Below, one piece after another: positions 32,386 to 41,917 of a DNA stretch of 64,000 bases. The notes under the pieces are model-generated. The model was given only the letters and a program-made list of their open reading frames with translations, searched no databases and was not told the origin of the DNA. Each line of letters starts with the position of its first letter. Within the stretch, counting starts at the first letter, position 1. The stretch is from Persicaria tinctoria. Lineage: Eukaryota; Streptophyta; Magnoliopsida; Caryophyllales; Polygonaceae. The translations under genes were made by a program, and so were the position numbers. The stretch covers positions 39,410,892-39,474,891 of the forward strand of contig JBANSL010000002.1 of assembly GCA_037127255.1 (NCBI GenBank), given 5' to 3'.

Positions 32386-32929
32386 AGGCTTGTTTTGGCT
32401 GCGTGGAGTACTCCATTAATCTAATTTAGCCGTTGGGATTGTAGCCAAAAGTAGCTGCTCCGTCTGTTTGGCTGTTCAATTTTGAAAATAGGAGAACTCC
32501 TTAATTCCATCAAGCAAAACGCCATTTTGAACTCTTATTGAACTGTTAACCTCAGTGATACGATCAATTGGTTAGCCAAGCGACCTAAACATTAATGATG
32601 AAGAAAATGACCAATTAATTGAACCTGCTCCTTTCAAATCATGTTTTCAATTTTACAAATTTGGAAAAAGCTTTTTTTGATTCGATTAATTGCAACTATA
32701 TTCAAAGTAAAAACAAAAACATCTTAGTGTATCTTGCAAATTTTGCAATGAAGTAGGATATTGGGTATTTGGGTGTTGTACACATGTGTACACTTTTTCT
32801 CTGAATTAGCCGTGACGGTGTTTTCGAGTCCAAGATGCAAGTGCATTATAGACATATAAAGTGATAGGGAGATTGAACAAAATAAAAGTAGGAAGAGTCA
32901 AAACAATCTATATTCTATATAATATCTAT
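32386..32929. other. 3' flank of methyltransferase gene, no gene seen
   Basis: Includes the likely 3' UTR. AT-rich without a clear polyadenylation signal (AATAAA is not present close to the stop). No coding or repeat signal recognised. Confidence 0.4.
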
Positions 32930-33790
32930 CTATATCTATCTATATAAAATACTAAAACAGAGACCGTTGGCGTGACCTCGCGGTCACAGAATTTTCTGGA
33001 TTAAAGCGGGATTATTTTTGCATGTGTGACATTTTATGGATTAAAGTTGTATTATATTTTTGGGCACATCAATTAATAAGTCAATATAACTAGGTGAAAA
33101 ACTTATCTTTTTAGATAAAATAATCTATCCAATACACAAATAATCCAGAATATTTTTCTTAACATAGATTATTAGTATTGTAATATATAAAGATTTAAAT
33201 ATAGATTAATAGTAGACATTAGATTTAATCCAATATTTTGATTAAAACCCAATGGTTAGTAAATGGGTAAAAAAATAAAAGGGGGGAAATGTAAATGTAG
33301 GAAAGAGATGAAGAGAAAAAAGAAAAATGCTAAGAGAAAATTATGATCAGTTTAAAACTTTTAAATTAAGGAAGTGCTGACAAATCATCAAAAGTATTTT
33401 AAATTAAGATATTATATAGATAGATATTTCGAATTAAACTCAATGGTTAGTAAATGGGTTAAAAATTAAAATTAAAAGAAAAAACGTGATTGGGTGAAAA
33501 GAAGTGAAACGTGGGGAGACTGTCACGTAAGCGTAAGGTATTCTGAATTAAGTAATTATATAGATATAGATATAGATGATATAGATGGTTAGTAAATGAG
33601 TTAAAAATTAAAATTAAAAGAAAAAACATGATTGGGTGAAAAGAAGTGAAACGTGGGGAGGCTGCCACGTAAGCGTAAGGTATTATGAATTAAGTAATTA
33701 TATAGATATAGATATATAGATATAGATATATAGATATATAGATATAGATATATAGATATAGATATATAGATATAGATAGATAATTTTTTT
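32930..33790. mobile_element. Helitron-like AT-rich element with internal tandem and (GATA)n
   Basis: Begins ATCTATATAAAATACTAAAAC, a Helitron-type 5' start. It holds two near-identical 170-base units (33440-33575 and 33590-33700) with ATGGTTAGTAAATG and ACGTGGGGAG phrases, each ending AAGTAATTATATAGAT. It finishes in a (TAGATA)n microsatellite at 33700-33782. The design matches 7261-7770. No Rep/helicase. Strand and 3' border uncertain. Confidence 0.45.
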
Positions 33791-34419
33791 TTTATCATAT
33801 ATTGATTAGTTGCATTTTGATAGCTTTTTATGACTTATTTATATATTAAATAAACCAATGGATTTATTTTTATAAAAAAAAATATAGATAACAACTAATA
33901 TTTACATATTGAAAGATTTTAGATATTTCCATCTCAATAAAGCAGGGATCTGGAGTTTGCTTTAGTGCGATTTGCCTACGTGGTTAGTCCCATTCTTTTT
34001 GGGAAAAATTTGGTCAAATATCCGTTTAGAAAAGCTAATTAAGTAAATGTCCATATTTAAACGGATATTAAGTAAGTGTCCACGATTTTTATGTAATACA
34101 GTACCCACTATACCCCTGTTATAAAATTTTCATCACCCCTCCTTCCTTCGCTCAGTCAAATCGATCTCTTTCTTCCTCATCCCATCAGACATGATCTTCT
34201 TTTTCTTCCTCCTCCCATCAGACATGATCGATCTTCTTCTTCTTCCTCTTGTTAGTCGCTACCTATCGCTAATCGCGGTGTTGTTTTCGTCTGGTGTAGC
34301 GATCGTCAAGCAATTGTCCGCTCCTTTGCCATTAGTGTAGAGAGAGGACCAATTATCCACTCCGCAGATATGGGAGTGGTCCGGCGCCGCATCCATAGAT
34401 CTGAACAAGGACGGATCCT

Positions 34420-34518
34420 TTGAAGCCCGAGAATCTCCTATTCAATGAGAACGATGATTTGAAGGTCTCCGATTTCGGTCTCGACGCAGTCTTAGATCAA
34501 ATTCGTCAGGACGGCCTC
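34420..34518 (+). pseudogene. CIPK-type protein kinase fragment (captured)
   Basis: [20 protein letters not shown] followed by [14 protein letters not shown] is the catalytic-loop to activation-segment region (subdomains VIb-VII) of CBL-interacting / SNF1-related kinases, where the usual text is [21 protein letters not shown]. Only about 33 residues remain; the HRD triad start is lost. In the following ~80 bases another frame reads [20 protein letters not shown], kinase-hinge-like, perhaps from a MAPKKK-type gene, but that is speculative. Non-functional. Confidence 0.7.
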
Positions 34519-34839
34519 CAGATCGGGAAGGGAATGAGTACAAGAATCTCCACATGGAGTACCTCGCCACCGGGAATGCGATGGATCTGGCGAAATCCAT
34601 CGCCAGCGAGAAGGATCTTCTCCAACGGTACACGCGATGCCTGGTCTTAGCAACACCAACAGCGGGAGCCTGGTTTTGTTCAATTTGTTGAATTGCAGGC
34701 CCATTGTGGTTAGAGAAATTGCAGGAAAACAAGGTTATCATTGCTTGTTTAAGTTAGAAATTTATGTACGTAGAGCCTACGGAATCTTCAATGACAACTT
34801 GAATCTAGATCAGTTTTTGTTGAATGATTGAGGATGAAG

Positions 34840-35930
34840 TTTCAGTTTGGTGACAATATTTTGTCATTGGTGGATTTGGTGACAATATATTACTTTTTGC
34901 TTGGTTTTAGTCACTCTAGGGTATAATGTTTTGTCATTTGTGACAATAGATTACTACCTGTGATATTTAGTATGGTGATGACATTTTTTTTATTACATGG
35001 TCTTGGTGACAAATATTTGTTGAAACAATATTTTGATCTGAAACGGTGAAACAATATTTTGATGACAATAGGTTGATGACACTATTTATTGTTGGTGACA
35101 ACAAATTACTAAAGTAGGTCGGTGACAATAGAGGGTGGTGATAATGTTCTCTACTTAGGGATAATAGATTGGTGACAATGTTTTTAAGTTGGTGACAATT
35201 GCTTTGTGACAATGTTTGGTGACAGTGTTCATTTGTTGGTGAAAATAATTTGATGACAGTGTTTCGTAGTTGTTGACAATAGGTTGGTGACAATATTTTG
35301 TAGTCTGGCAATTAAGTATTACAAAGTTAAACTTTACATCAAATTTCATCTACTTAGGGTTATTATCGTAACAAAAATAATATTAGATGAAAAATATGAT
35401 GCCATTATAGTATTGTACATCGAATTATTCGTTTGCTCAAGTTTAGCCCCTCTAGGGTCTATGCTCCCCTAGTTCTAGGGTTTCATTTTCGTAACAAAAA
35501 TGCGTTAATATTAGATGATAAATCTGATAACATTGGTACTGTACACACATTTTAGGGTTTAAGCCCTAAACCCTAAATTCTAAACCCTAAACCCTAAACT
35601 ATACTGTACATAAAATTTTTGTCTGCTCAGGTTTAGCCCCTCTTGGGTCTATGATCCCCTTGTTATAGGGTTTCAGTTTTGTAACAAAAATGTGTTAATA
35701 TTAGATGACAAATGTGATAACATTAGCATTGTCAACATTTTAGTTTGATGAAAGTGATTTCTAATTTGTGACAATTGGTTGATGACACTGTTTTGTCGTT
35801 GATGACAATTAATTTCTAAAAATAGGTAGTTGACACTAGATTGGTGAAAAAGTTTTATAATTGGTGACAATAGATTATTGACCAAAGCTTGATGAAAATA
35901 GGTTGGTTGCACTGTTTTATTTTTCAAGCG
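34840..35930 (+). repeat. GGTGACAAT array (forward)
   Basis: About 25-30 copies of (T)TGGTGACAAT and variants (TTGATGACA, TGGTGATAAT) at 15-40-base spacing. Interrupted by a doubled ~190-base unit at 35433-35735 that contains telomere-like CCCTAAA repeats. Confidence 0.85.
35551..35599 (-). repeat. Interstitial telomere-like (CCCTAAA)n
   Basis: Four CCCTAAA units plus one inverted TTTAGGG unit. They sit between two copies of a GTTTAGCCCCTCT(A/T)GGGTCTATG-containing unit (35440 and 35627). Confidence 0.85.
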
Positions 35931-36189
35931 GGTATATTTGTGCGGTCATTGTAATTGAATGTGCTTTGAAATTGATTCATCCTCTTATAAATTGGTTTAA
36001 TTTAGTGGATGTAAAAAAAAATGGACATAATTAAGTAAATTTTCACTTTTTAAAAAAATTAGGTAAATGTCCATATTTGACAATTTTACCCTTCCTTCAT
36101 TCTCATGCCTTACCCTTCTTCATTCCCCTTTGAATTTTCTTAATTTTGACTTTGACTAGTCAACATTAACCATTTTATTCAATAACTAG
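35931..36189. other. Spacer between opposed arrays
   Basis: Holds internal copies of the element's terminal text (ATTAAGTAAATTTTCAC, TTAGGTAAATGTCCATATTTG at about 36055), suggesting that two related elements sit back to back or that one element was duplicated inverted. Confidence 0.45.
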
Positions 36190-37130
36190 ATTTGATGACA
36201 ATTATTTTAGATGACAATTGTTTGTGATAATTTTTATTGGTGACATTTTATTTTTTCCTAGTGACAATTGGGGGAAATGTTTTCTGGTACTAGTGAACAC
36301 TATGTCACCGGTCGATTGTCATCTATTACAGAATATTGTCATCAACTCCAGAACATTGTCACCTACTATAAAATATTGTCACTATCAATTTTCACTAACT
36401 ACAAAATATTGTCAACAACTACGAAACATTGCCATCAAATTATTTTCACTAACTTATTGTCACCAACAAGTGAACACTGTCACCAAACATTGTCACAAAC
36501 CAATTGTTACCAACTACAAAAACATTGCAACTAATATATTATCCAACTTTTTGTCACCTACTATATATATATATATAATATTGTCACCAAAATTATTCAC
36601 TAACTACATACTATCACCAACTACAAAATATTGTCACCAACCTATTGTCAACAACTATGAAACATTGTCATCAAATTATTTTCACCAACCTATTGTCACC
36701 AACAAGTGAACATTGTCACCAAGCATTATCACAAATCAGTTGTTACCAACTACAAAACATTGTCACCAATCTATTATCCAACTTTTTGTCACCTGCTATA
36801 AAATATTGTCATAAAAATTTTCACTAACTACATACTATCACCAACTACAAAATATTGTCACCAACCTATTATCAACAACTACAAAACATTGTCATCAAAC
36901 TATTTTCACCAACTTATTGTCATCAACAAGTGAACGTCGTCACCAAACATTGTCACAAACCAATTTTTACCAACTACAAAACATTGTCACCAATCTATTA
37001 TCTCTAAACAGAGAACATTATCACCACCTCCTATTGTCACCAAAGTGATCTGTTGTCACCAACAATAAAATAGTGTCATCAACCTATTATCACCAACTAC
37101 ATCACACTTGATATCACCAACTACAAGACA
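36190..37130 (-). repeat. ATTGTCACC array (reverse)
   Basis: About 35 copies of ATTGTCACCAA(C) and variants, the inverse of the array at 34840-35930. It contains larger internal duplications of about 200-240 bases (36400-36620, 36640-36850, 36860-37020). Long reported frames here are repeat artefacts. Confidence 0.85.
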
Positions 37131-37198
37131 CTCGAAATCAAATTCAAGAAACAATCAATTGAACAAGAACTCATCGATTTCAAATTCTCAGGACCAAA

Positions 37199-37636
37199 AT
37201 GTGGTATGATATGACTATTATCAATGGCAAAATGGAAGATTTGTTGTTGGTTTTACAGACTAAGACCACCACTAGTACCACCTCTTCTCCGCCACTCATA
37301 ACACTAGCATCACTCCCTCCGATAGACGTCCAAGGAAGCGCGATGGTTTATGGATACCAAGGATCCGACTACTCGTTTGGCTTGAACTCGAGTTTTGAAA
37401 TCCGCACCCATGACCCCAATGCTCTATATCACTCGATATCGTTAAGCCCTAACCAGCTCCTCAAATATGCGATCATGATGGATGATCATCATGGTGATGA
37501 TATTGGTACTGATCAATATGGGCCCTTGTGGGACATAGCCTTTGGAGAGATCAACAACGTGGGTCATGGAGCTGCTCATGGCCATCATCATCACCATCAC
37601 GTCACCCTGAATTTGGAGGTCGTAGTCTTTCTCTAG
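37199..37636 (+). CDS. Open frame of 145 codons in captured segment, function unknown
   Basis: Reads MWYDMTIINGKMEDLL, then a T/S/P-rich stretch, YGYQGSDYSFGLNSSFEIRT, DPNALYHSISLSPNQLL and a H/D-rich end. Codon use and composition look exon-derived, unlike the repeats around it, and it lies inside the inverted-repeat element near its right end. I do not recognise the family. It may be part of a captured transcription-factor-like exon; no start context or splice evidence supports independent expression. Confidence 0.3.
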   Translation: MWYDMTIINGKMEDLLLVLQTKTTTSTTSSPPLITLASLPPIDVQGSAMVYGYQGSDYSFGLNSSFEIRTHDPNALYHSISLSPNQLLKYAIMMDDHHGDDIGTDQYGPLWDIAFGEINNVGHGAAHGHHHHHHVTLNLEVVVFL

Positions 37637-38060
37637 CGCCGCCAAGTACCAGCGGATCCTGATGCTAATGAACGAGAGGTCCGGCGGGTCGAGGAAGCAG
37701 ACGCATGAGGAAGGAATTGACTTGAATTGGAGGAGCTGAATCAGGCGATGACGGTGGTTCTGATCTCCCTATTTTCGATTTTGCATTTGTAAACCAGTGG
37801 AGGAGGAGTCGGAGGAATTGGTCGTGCTGCTGCTGTAGAAGGCGGTGGTAGTGGAGGTTTTCTTGCCGTAGTAGGAAACGGCGGCGAAGGCGGTGCCGGT
37901 ACTCGTGGTCGGTTGGGATTTCTAGAGAGATCGGACAAGAGGAGAACATGCGGTGAGGGGAGCCATGAATGGAGGCAGGAGCTTCAACTGGATAGGAAGA
38001 ATTAGGTTAATTTAAAAGAAGAGTAGTTTAGGTATTAAGATAAAATTATGGACATTTACT
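37637..38060. other. Exon-like remainder of captured DNA
   Basis: GC-rich compared with neighbours, with GGAGGCGG-type runs. The plus frame AAKYQRILMLMNERSGGSRK and the minus frame at 37949-37665 are both possible. No domain is recognised. Confidence 0.25.
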
Positions 38061-38143
38061 TAATTGCTAAATAAAAATAAACATTTACTTAATTACAAAT
38101 TCTAAATTGATATTCTATCAAATTTTTCCTTATAAATTTTCCC

Positions 38144-38587
38144 TAACCAGTATAAAGCTTAATTTTAATGAAAAGGTCTTAATCAGACTAAAATAAATAA
38201 ATATGTTAATTAATTTAATTTTTGGAAGTATATTATAATAGTATAATATAATACAGTTCTAATAATAAGTTAATTTAATTTAACTTATATATATAATTAG
38301 ATTTGAGTTGTTTCGGTTATAATCGGGTTTGATTAATTTCGGGTTTCGGATATATTTGGGTTGGACAATTTCGGGTTTCGGGTTGATTTCGGGTCGGTCC
38401 ATTCAGATATAATCGGGTTCGAGTTGTTATTGAGTTCGCATTGCTTTCGGGTTCGGACTTAAATCAGATTGGATCGGTCGGTCTCAGATTCAAATATTTA
38501 TTTATTTATTTATTCGGGTGTCAATCGGGTTTGAGTCGGATTAATCGGATCGGTTTTTCTCGGGTCGGGTCGGGTATTGTCAGCTCT
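38144..38587 (+). repeat. TTCGGGT-rich degenerate repeat
   Basis: From 38300 the words TTCGGGT, TCGGGTC and TCGGTC recur about every 10-15 bases. The style is that of the subterminal DNA of hAT elements such as 38657-39123, so this is probably a decayed relative. Non-coding. Confidence 0.5.
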
Positions 38588-40012
38588 AAGAGCATCACCA
38601 ATGGTCGGGAGCTCCCCTCCCCATTTCACTTTTTCATGCGATTTGGGGAACCCGACTAGACCTGTCAAACGGGTCATTTCGGTCGGGTTCGGGTCGGGTC
38701 ACTCCGGGTCTCGGGTAAAACGGGTCCCGGGTAAAACGGGTTTCGGGTTTTTCGGGTTGACTAGAACCCGGGTTTGATCGGGTTTTGGGCGGGTTCGGGT
38801 CGATTTCGGGTTTGTCAATTTTTTCTTTTTTAAATTAAAGAAATCATAATTTGATAATTTTGCGATAAATTTTAATTAAATATAAAAAAATTTAATTATA
38901 TTTAATTATAAATTAACCGGGTCAACCGGGTCACCGGGTCAATGGGGTCAAAATTACCGGGTCAATCGGGTCACCGGGTCCAAACCCAGATTACCCGGAA
39001 AATTTCCGGGTTTTCGGGTTCGGGTCGAAAAAAATTCCCGGGTCAAAATTTACGGGTCTTGACCCAAAAAATTTCGGTCGGTCGGGTCGGGTCACCGGGT
39101 CGGATTGTGTTTTGACAGGTCTAAACCCGACCATTGTGGACAACCTCCCCAACTTTGGGGTGTCCCAATATATTGGGAACCCTCCCAAATCCGAAACCAA
39201 TGAATCGATGACACGTGTCACCTTAATAAATCATTTTATTTTTTTATTTTCATTCATAAATTTTAATTAAAGACTAAAAAATATTAACAACTTAATTAAA
39301 ATATTTTAAAATATTAAAATTAATTATTAAATATAATTACATAATTACATTAATAATTTTTTCAATGGTTTAATTTAATAAAAATTTACTTTAAATTACT
39401 AAAATTAATTATCGAATATGATTAAAAAATTTAATTAATATTTTTTAGTTTTCGGATGTATTAACAATTTAGTTTAAACGTTTTAAATTATTAAAAGTAA
39501 TTCAAAAATATAATTAATAATTACATTAATAATTTTTTAAAATTATTAAAAGTAATTTAAAATATAATTAACTTATAATATTAAATATAGTAACTTATAC
39601 TGTAATATTAAATTTACTTTAAATATTTTAAATTATTAAAATTAATTAAAAATATTATTATATATTATTATATATTAACTTATAACATTAAATTTATATG
39701 TTTTTGAAATTTCAAATTTATTAACAATTTATTTAAAAATACTTTAAATTATTAAAATTAATTATCAAATTTAATTAAAAAATTAAATTAAAATTTTATA
39801 TAAATCAATTTAATTTTTTAATATTTGAAATTATAGGAAAAATAAAATGGGTATGAAAAATGTGATGAGATAGATTATTGGAGAATCTAACCCTTGTGGA
39901 GAGAAAGAATTGAATTTAGGAGGGTTGAGATTAAAGTCAGTGAAAAGTGAGGTGGACGAACGAGGAAAGGGGAGAGAAAGTTTGAGGCAACCACCGATTG
40001 GGATGCTCTAAC
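38588..40012. mobile_element. AATGGTCGGG-family MITE, split by a hAT element
   Basis: Left end GAGCATCACCAATGGTCGGG, right end on minus GAGCATCCCAATCGGTGG, so the ends are inverted and imperfect. Without the inner hAT (38657-39131) it is about 950 bp, AT-rich and non-coding. A second, truncated copy is at 6510-6885, including the palindromic GTCCCAATATATTGGGA-like phrase at 39162. Confidence 0.6.
38657..39123. mobile_element. hAT-type non-autonomous element, 8-bp TSD
   Basis: 467 bp with termini TAGACCTGTCAAACGGGT and, inverted, TAGACCTGTCAAAACAC. It is flanked by the exact 8-bp duplication AACCCGAC (38649-38656, 39124-39131). Interior rich in CGGGTC words. Terminal sequence, TSD size and subterminal GC words are all typical of plant hAT MITEs. 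No transposase. Confidence 0.92.
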
Positions 40013-41717
40013 CAGTAACCAGACGGAGTAGCTGAAAGCTTGAAACACCAAATCGAAACCAAACATAAACAAAGTTGACGCTCGGGGCATACCTTGCAAA
40101 ATCTGACTATTTTCCCTCCCATCTCTCCACTCGTCTTCTTCCTCCTCCTCTCCGGCCTGCACACACCTCTTTCCCATCTGGAAGCGCGGTGACACCACGG
40201 CCGATGTCTGATGTACTCCTCTCTCTCTCTCGCTCTGGTGTTCGATTCTTAATTTACCCGCTGTATTTTGTTCTTTCAGTTTGTGTAATTTGAACGAGAT
40301 AGGGTTTGTTTTTTTTCCGAGTAAAACCTCTTTTTGCAGCCGGATAAATTTATACCTAGTTTGTCAATTGATCGCTATCAGCAACACTCACTGTTAAGTG
40401 TAACCGTGTCACCTTTTCTTGATTAACTACTAAGCACTTACAAGTTACAATGGAGGAGTGGTTTCAGGGCCCCCTTTTTTTTCATTTATCCTTTATTCAG
40501 TTGCAGATATTGAAATGTCGTCTATCACTTCAACCTCTGCTTAATTTTGCTCATAGCGATTTGCAATGCCATGCTTTGTCATATCGCCCTAGTTTACGAT
40601 ATGAACAGGAGTCAGGTTGGATCAAGTCATTGATACTTGCAATTTCCGTAAGTATCCAGTGAGGCGATGACCAATATACATATTTCTGGCTTGCTGTCTC
40701 ATCTTTTATTGTGCATTATGGAATCATATAGCAGAAGACTATTGGAATTTATTCCATATTTGTACTCAAACTGGAAGGCTTGTATAAAATCTGTCAACCA
40801 AGGCAATGTGTGTATCCTCTTTAAGAAATTGGATTAACTTGATTTCCCTATGATTCCAACATCTCAACACTGATTGATATTGTCTGAACCATACCTCGTT
40901 TTTTGTGACTCCTTTTGTCCCTTCAGGATGCAGATGCTGATTGCCATCAATTCTTCAAGGATTGTTTACCAGGTTCTCTGCACCTTTCTAATTGGTAAGT
41001 ATCTTGGAAACATGATTTACTCACTCTTTTGCCTTCTTCGACAGTCCATGTTGATAACAAAGTGCCACAGTTTAGCATTGTTCAAGAGGATATCAGTAAT
41101 TCGGTTGCAAGTTTGAAAAACAAACACTTCAGTGCATTTTGTTTCCGTATATGTTCTTTTAGTACAACCAAATCTGACTCGAGTGATTCAACTATTCAGT
41201 GCCAGATCTTTTTTTTTTGTACAAGTATGATCTCTTCAAGTGGTACACCGAATTTGGAGTTTGTAGAAAATTTTAATACTTGATTCATAGTTGGTGAGAA
41301 ATTTTTCGCCTCTTTTTATTCTTAACACGGAGACCCCAAACGAATGTCAAAAATATGAATTGTGGATGCCAACATCATCTGTTGGACTTTTACTACTGAG
41401 TGAGCTGCTACCACCCAATTCCTAATCAGTATCTGGCAACTGTAAATAATTTTATTTCTATTCTACTTGTAATCTCTGTTATGCTGTTTATGGATTTGTT
41501 GAGAATCCTGTTTTTGAATTTGTAGGGAAGAAATGGTAGAAACTAGGAAGTGCAGTTTCTGCAGGGAAGCTATTATACATGTGAAGGGAACTAAAATACA
41601 TTATACAACTTTGAATGTATACTTGGAAAGTGGTTGCCTGAGACCTGTTCAGTATAGCTCTACATGCATATGTATCATTTGATTGAACAATTGTAATTAA
41701 TCTCATCCTGTACAAAG
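40013..41717 (+). other. Possible unrecognised spliced transcript or gene remnant
   Basis: 40100-40300 looks like a plant 5' region (CT-rich, GC-raised). Exon-like frames follow: 40450-40650 ends at a GTAAGT donor (in-frame HSDLQCHALSYRPSLRYEQE). 40927 onward begins DADADCHQFFKDCLPG after a TTCAG acceptor. 41043 onward reads VHVDNKVPQFSIVQEDISNS after GACAG. Joining them needs a weak donor (GTTCTC), and the last frame degenerates. No domain is recognised. It could be a diverged gene, a pseudogene or chance. Confidence 0.25.
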
Positions 41718-41917
41718 GTGTTAGGACACGGGAAAAAATTTACACAGCAACGTGCATTGGAAAATCTCCGGCAAACAAAAAAAGAGTTAAATTTACACAA
41801 AAATATCACATGCACAACTTCCTGGTGGTTATGCGCGTATATGAAGGTTTTCTGTGCTTGCTTGCACTTGGTTTGTTGTGTGTTATATATATATTTATGT
41901 ACTCATCAAAATCTTTA

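Larger units (their letters stand above)
33998..38143. mobile_element. 4.1-kb inverted-repeat element with captured gene pieces (Pack-type)
   Basis: Ends are inverted copies: GGGAAAAATTTGGTCAAATATC at 33998 and AGGAAAAATTTGATAGAATATC on minus from about 38136. Both continue into TAATTAAGTAAATGT(CC). Start GGGAAAAAT is common among plant MULE termini. Inside are a kinase fragment, opposed arrays of a GGTGACAAT motif, and other exon-like text. No target duplication is evident and no transposase is present. Confidence 0.6.

Noticed and set aside
33459..33798. Minus-strand frames with SPNHVFSFNFNF endings
   Set aside because: Same tandem unit of the Helitron-like element translated twice.
36218..36827. 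163- and 88-codon frames rich in HCHQ
   Set aside because: Translations of the ATTGTCACC array.
37560..37600. Polyhistidine stretch that could be read as a tag or metal site
   Set aside because: It comes from a CATCAC simple repeat at the end of an unrecognised captured frame; no functional context.
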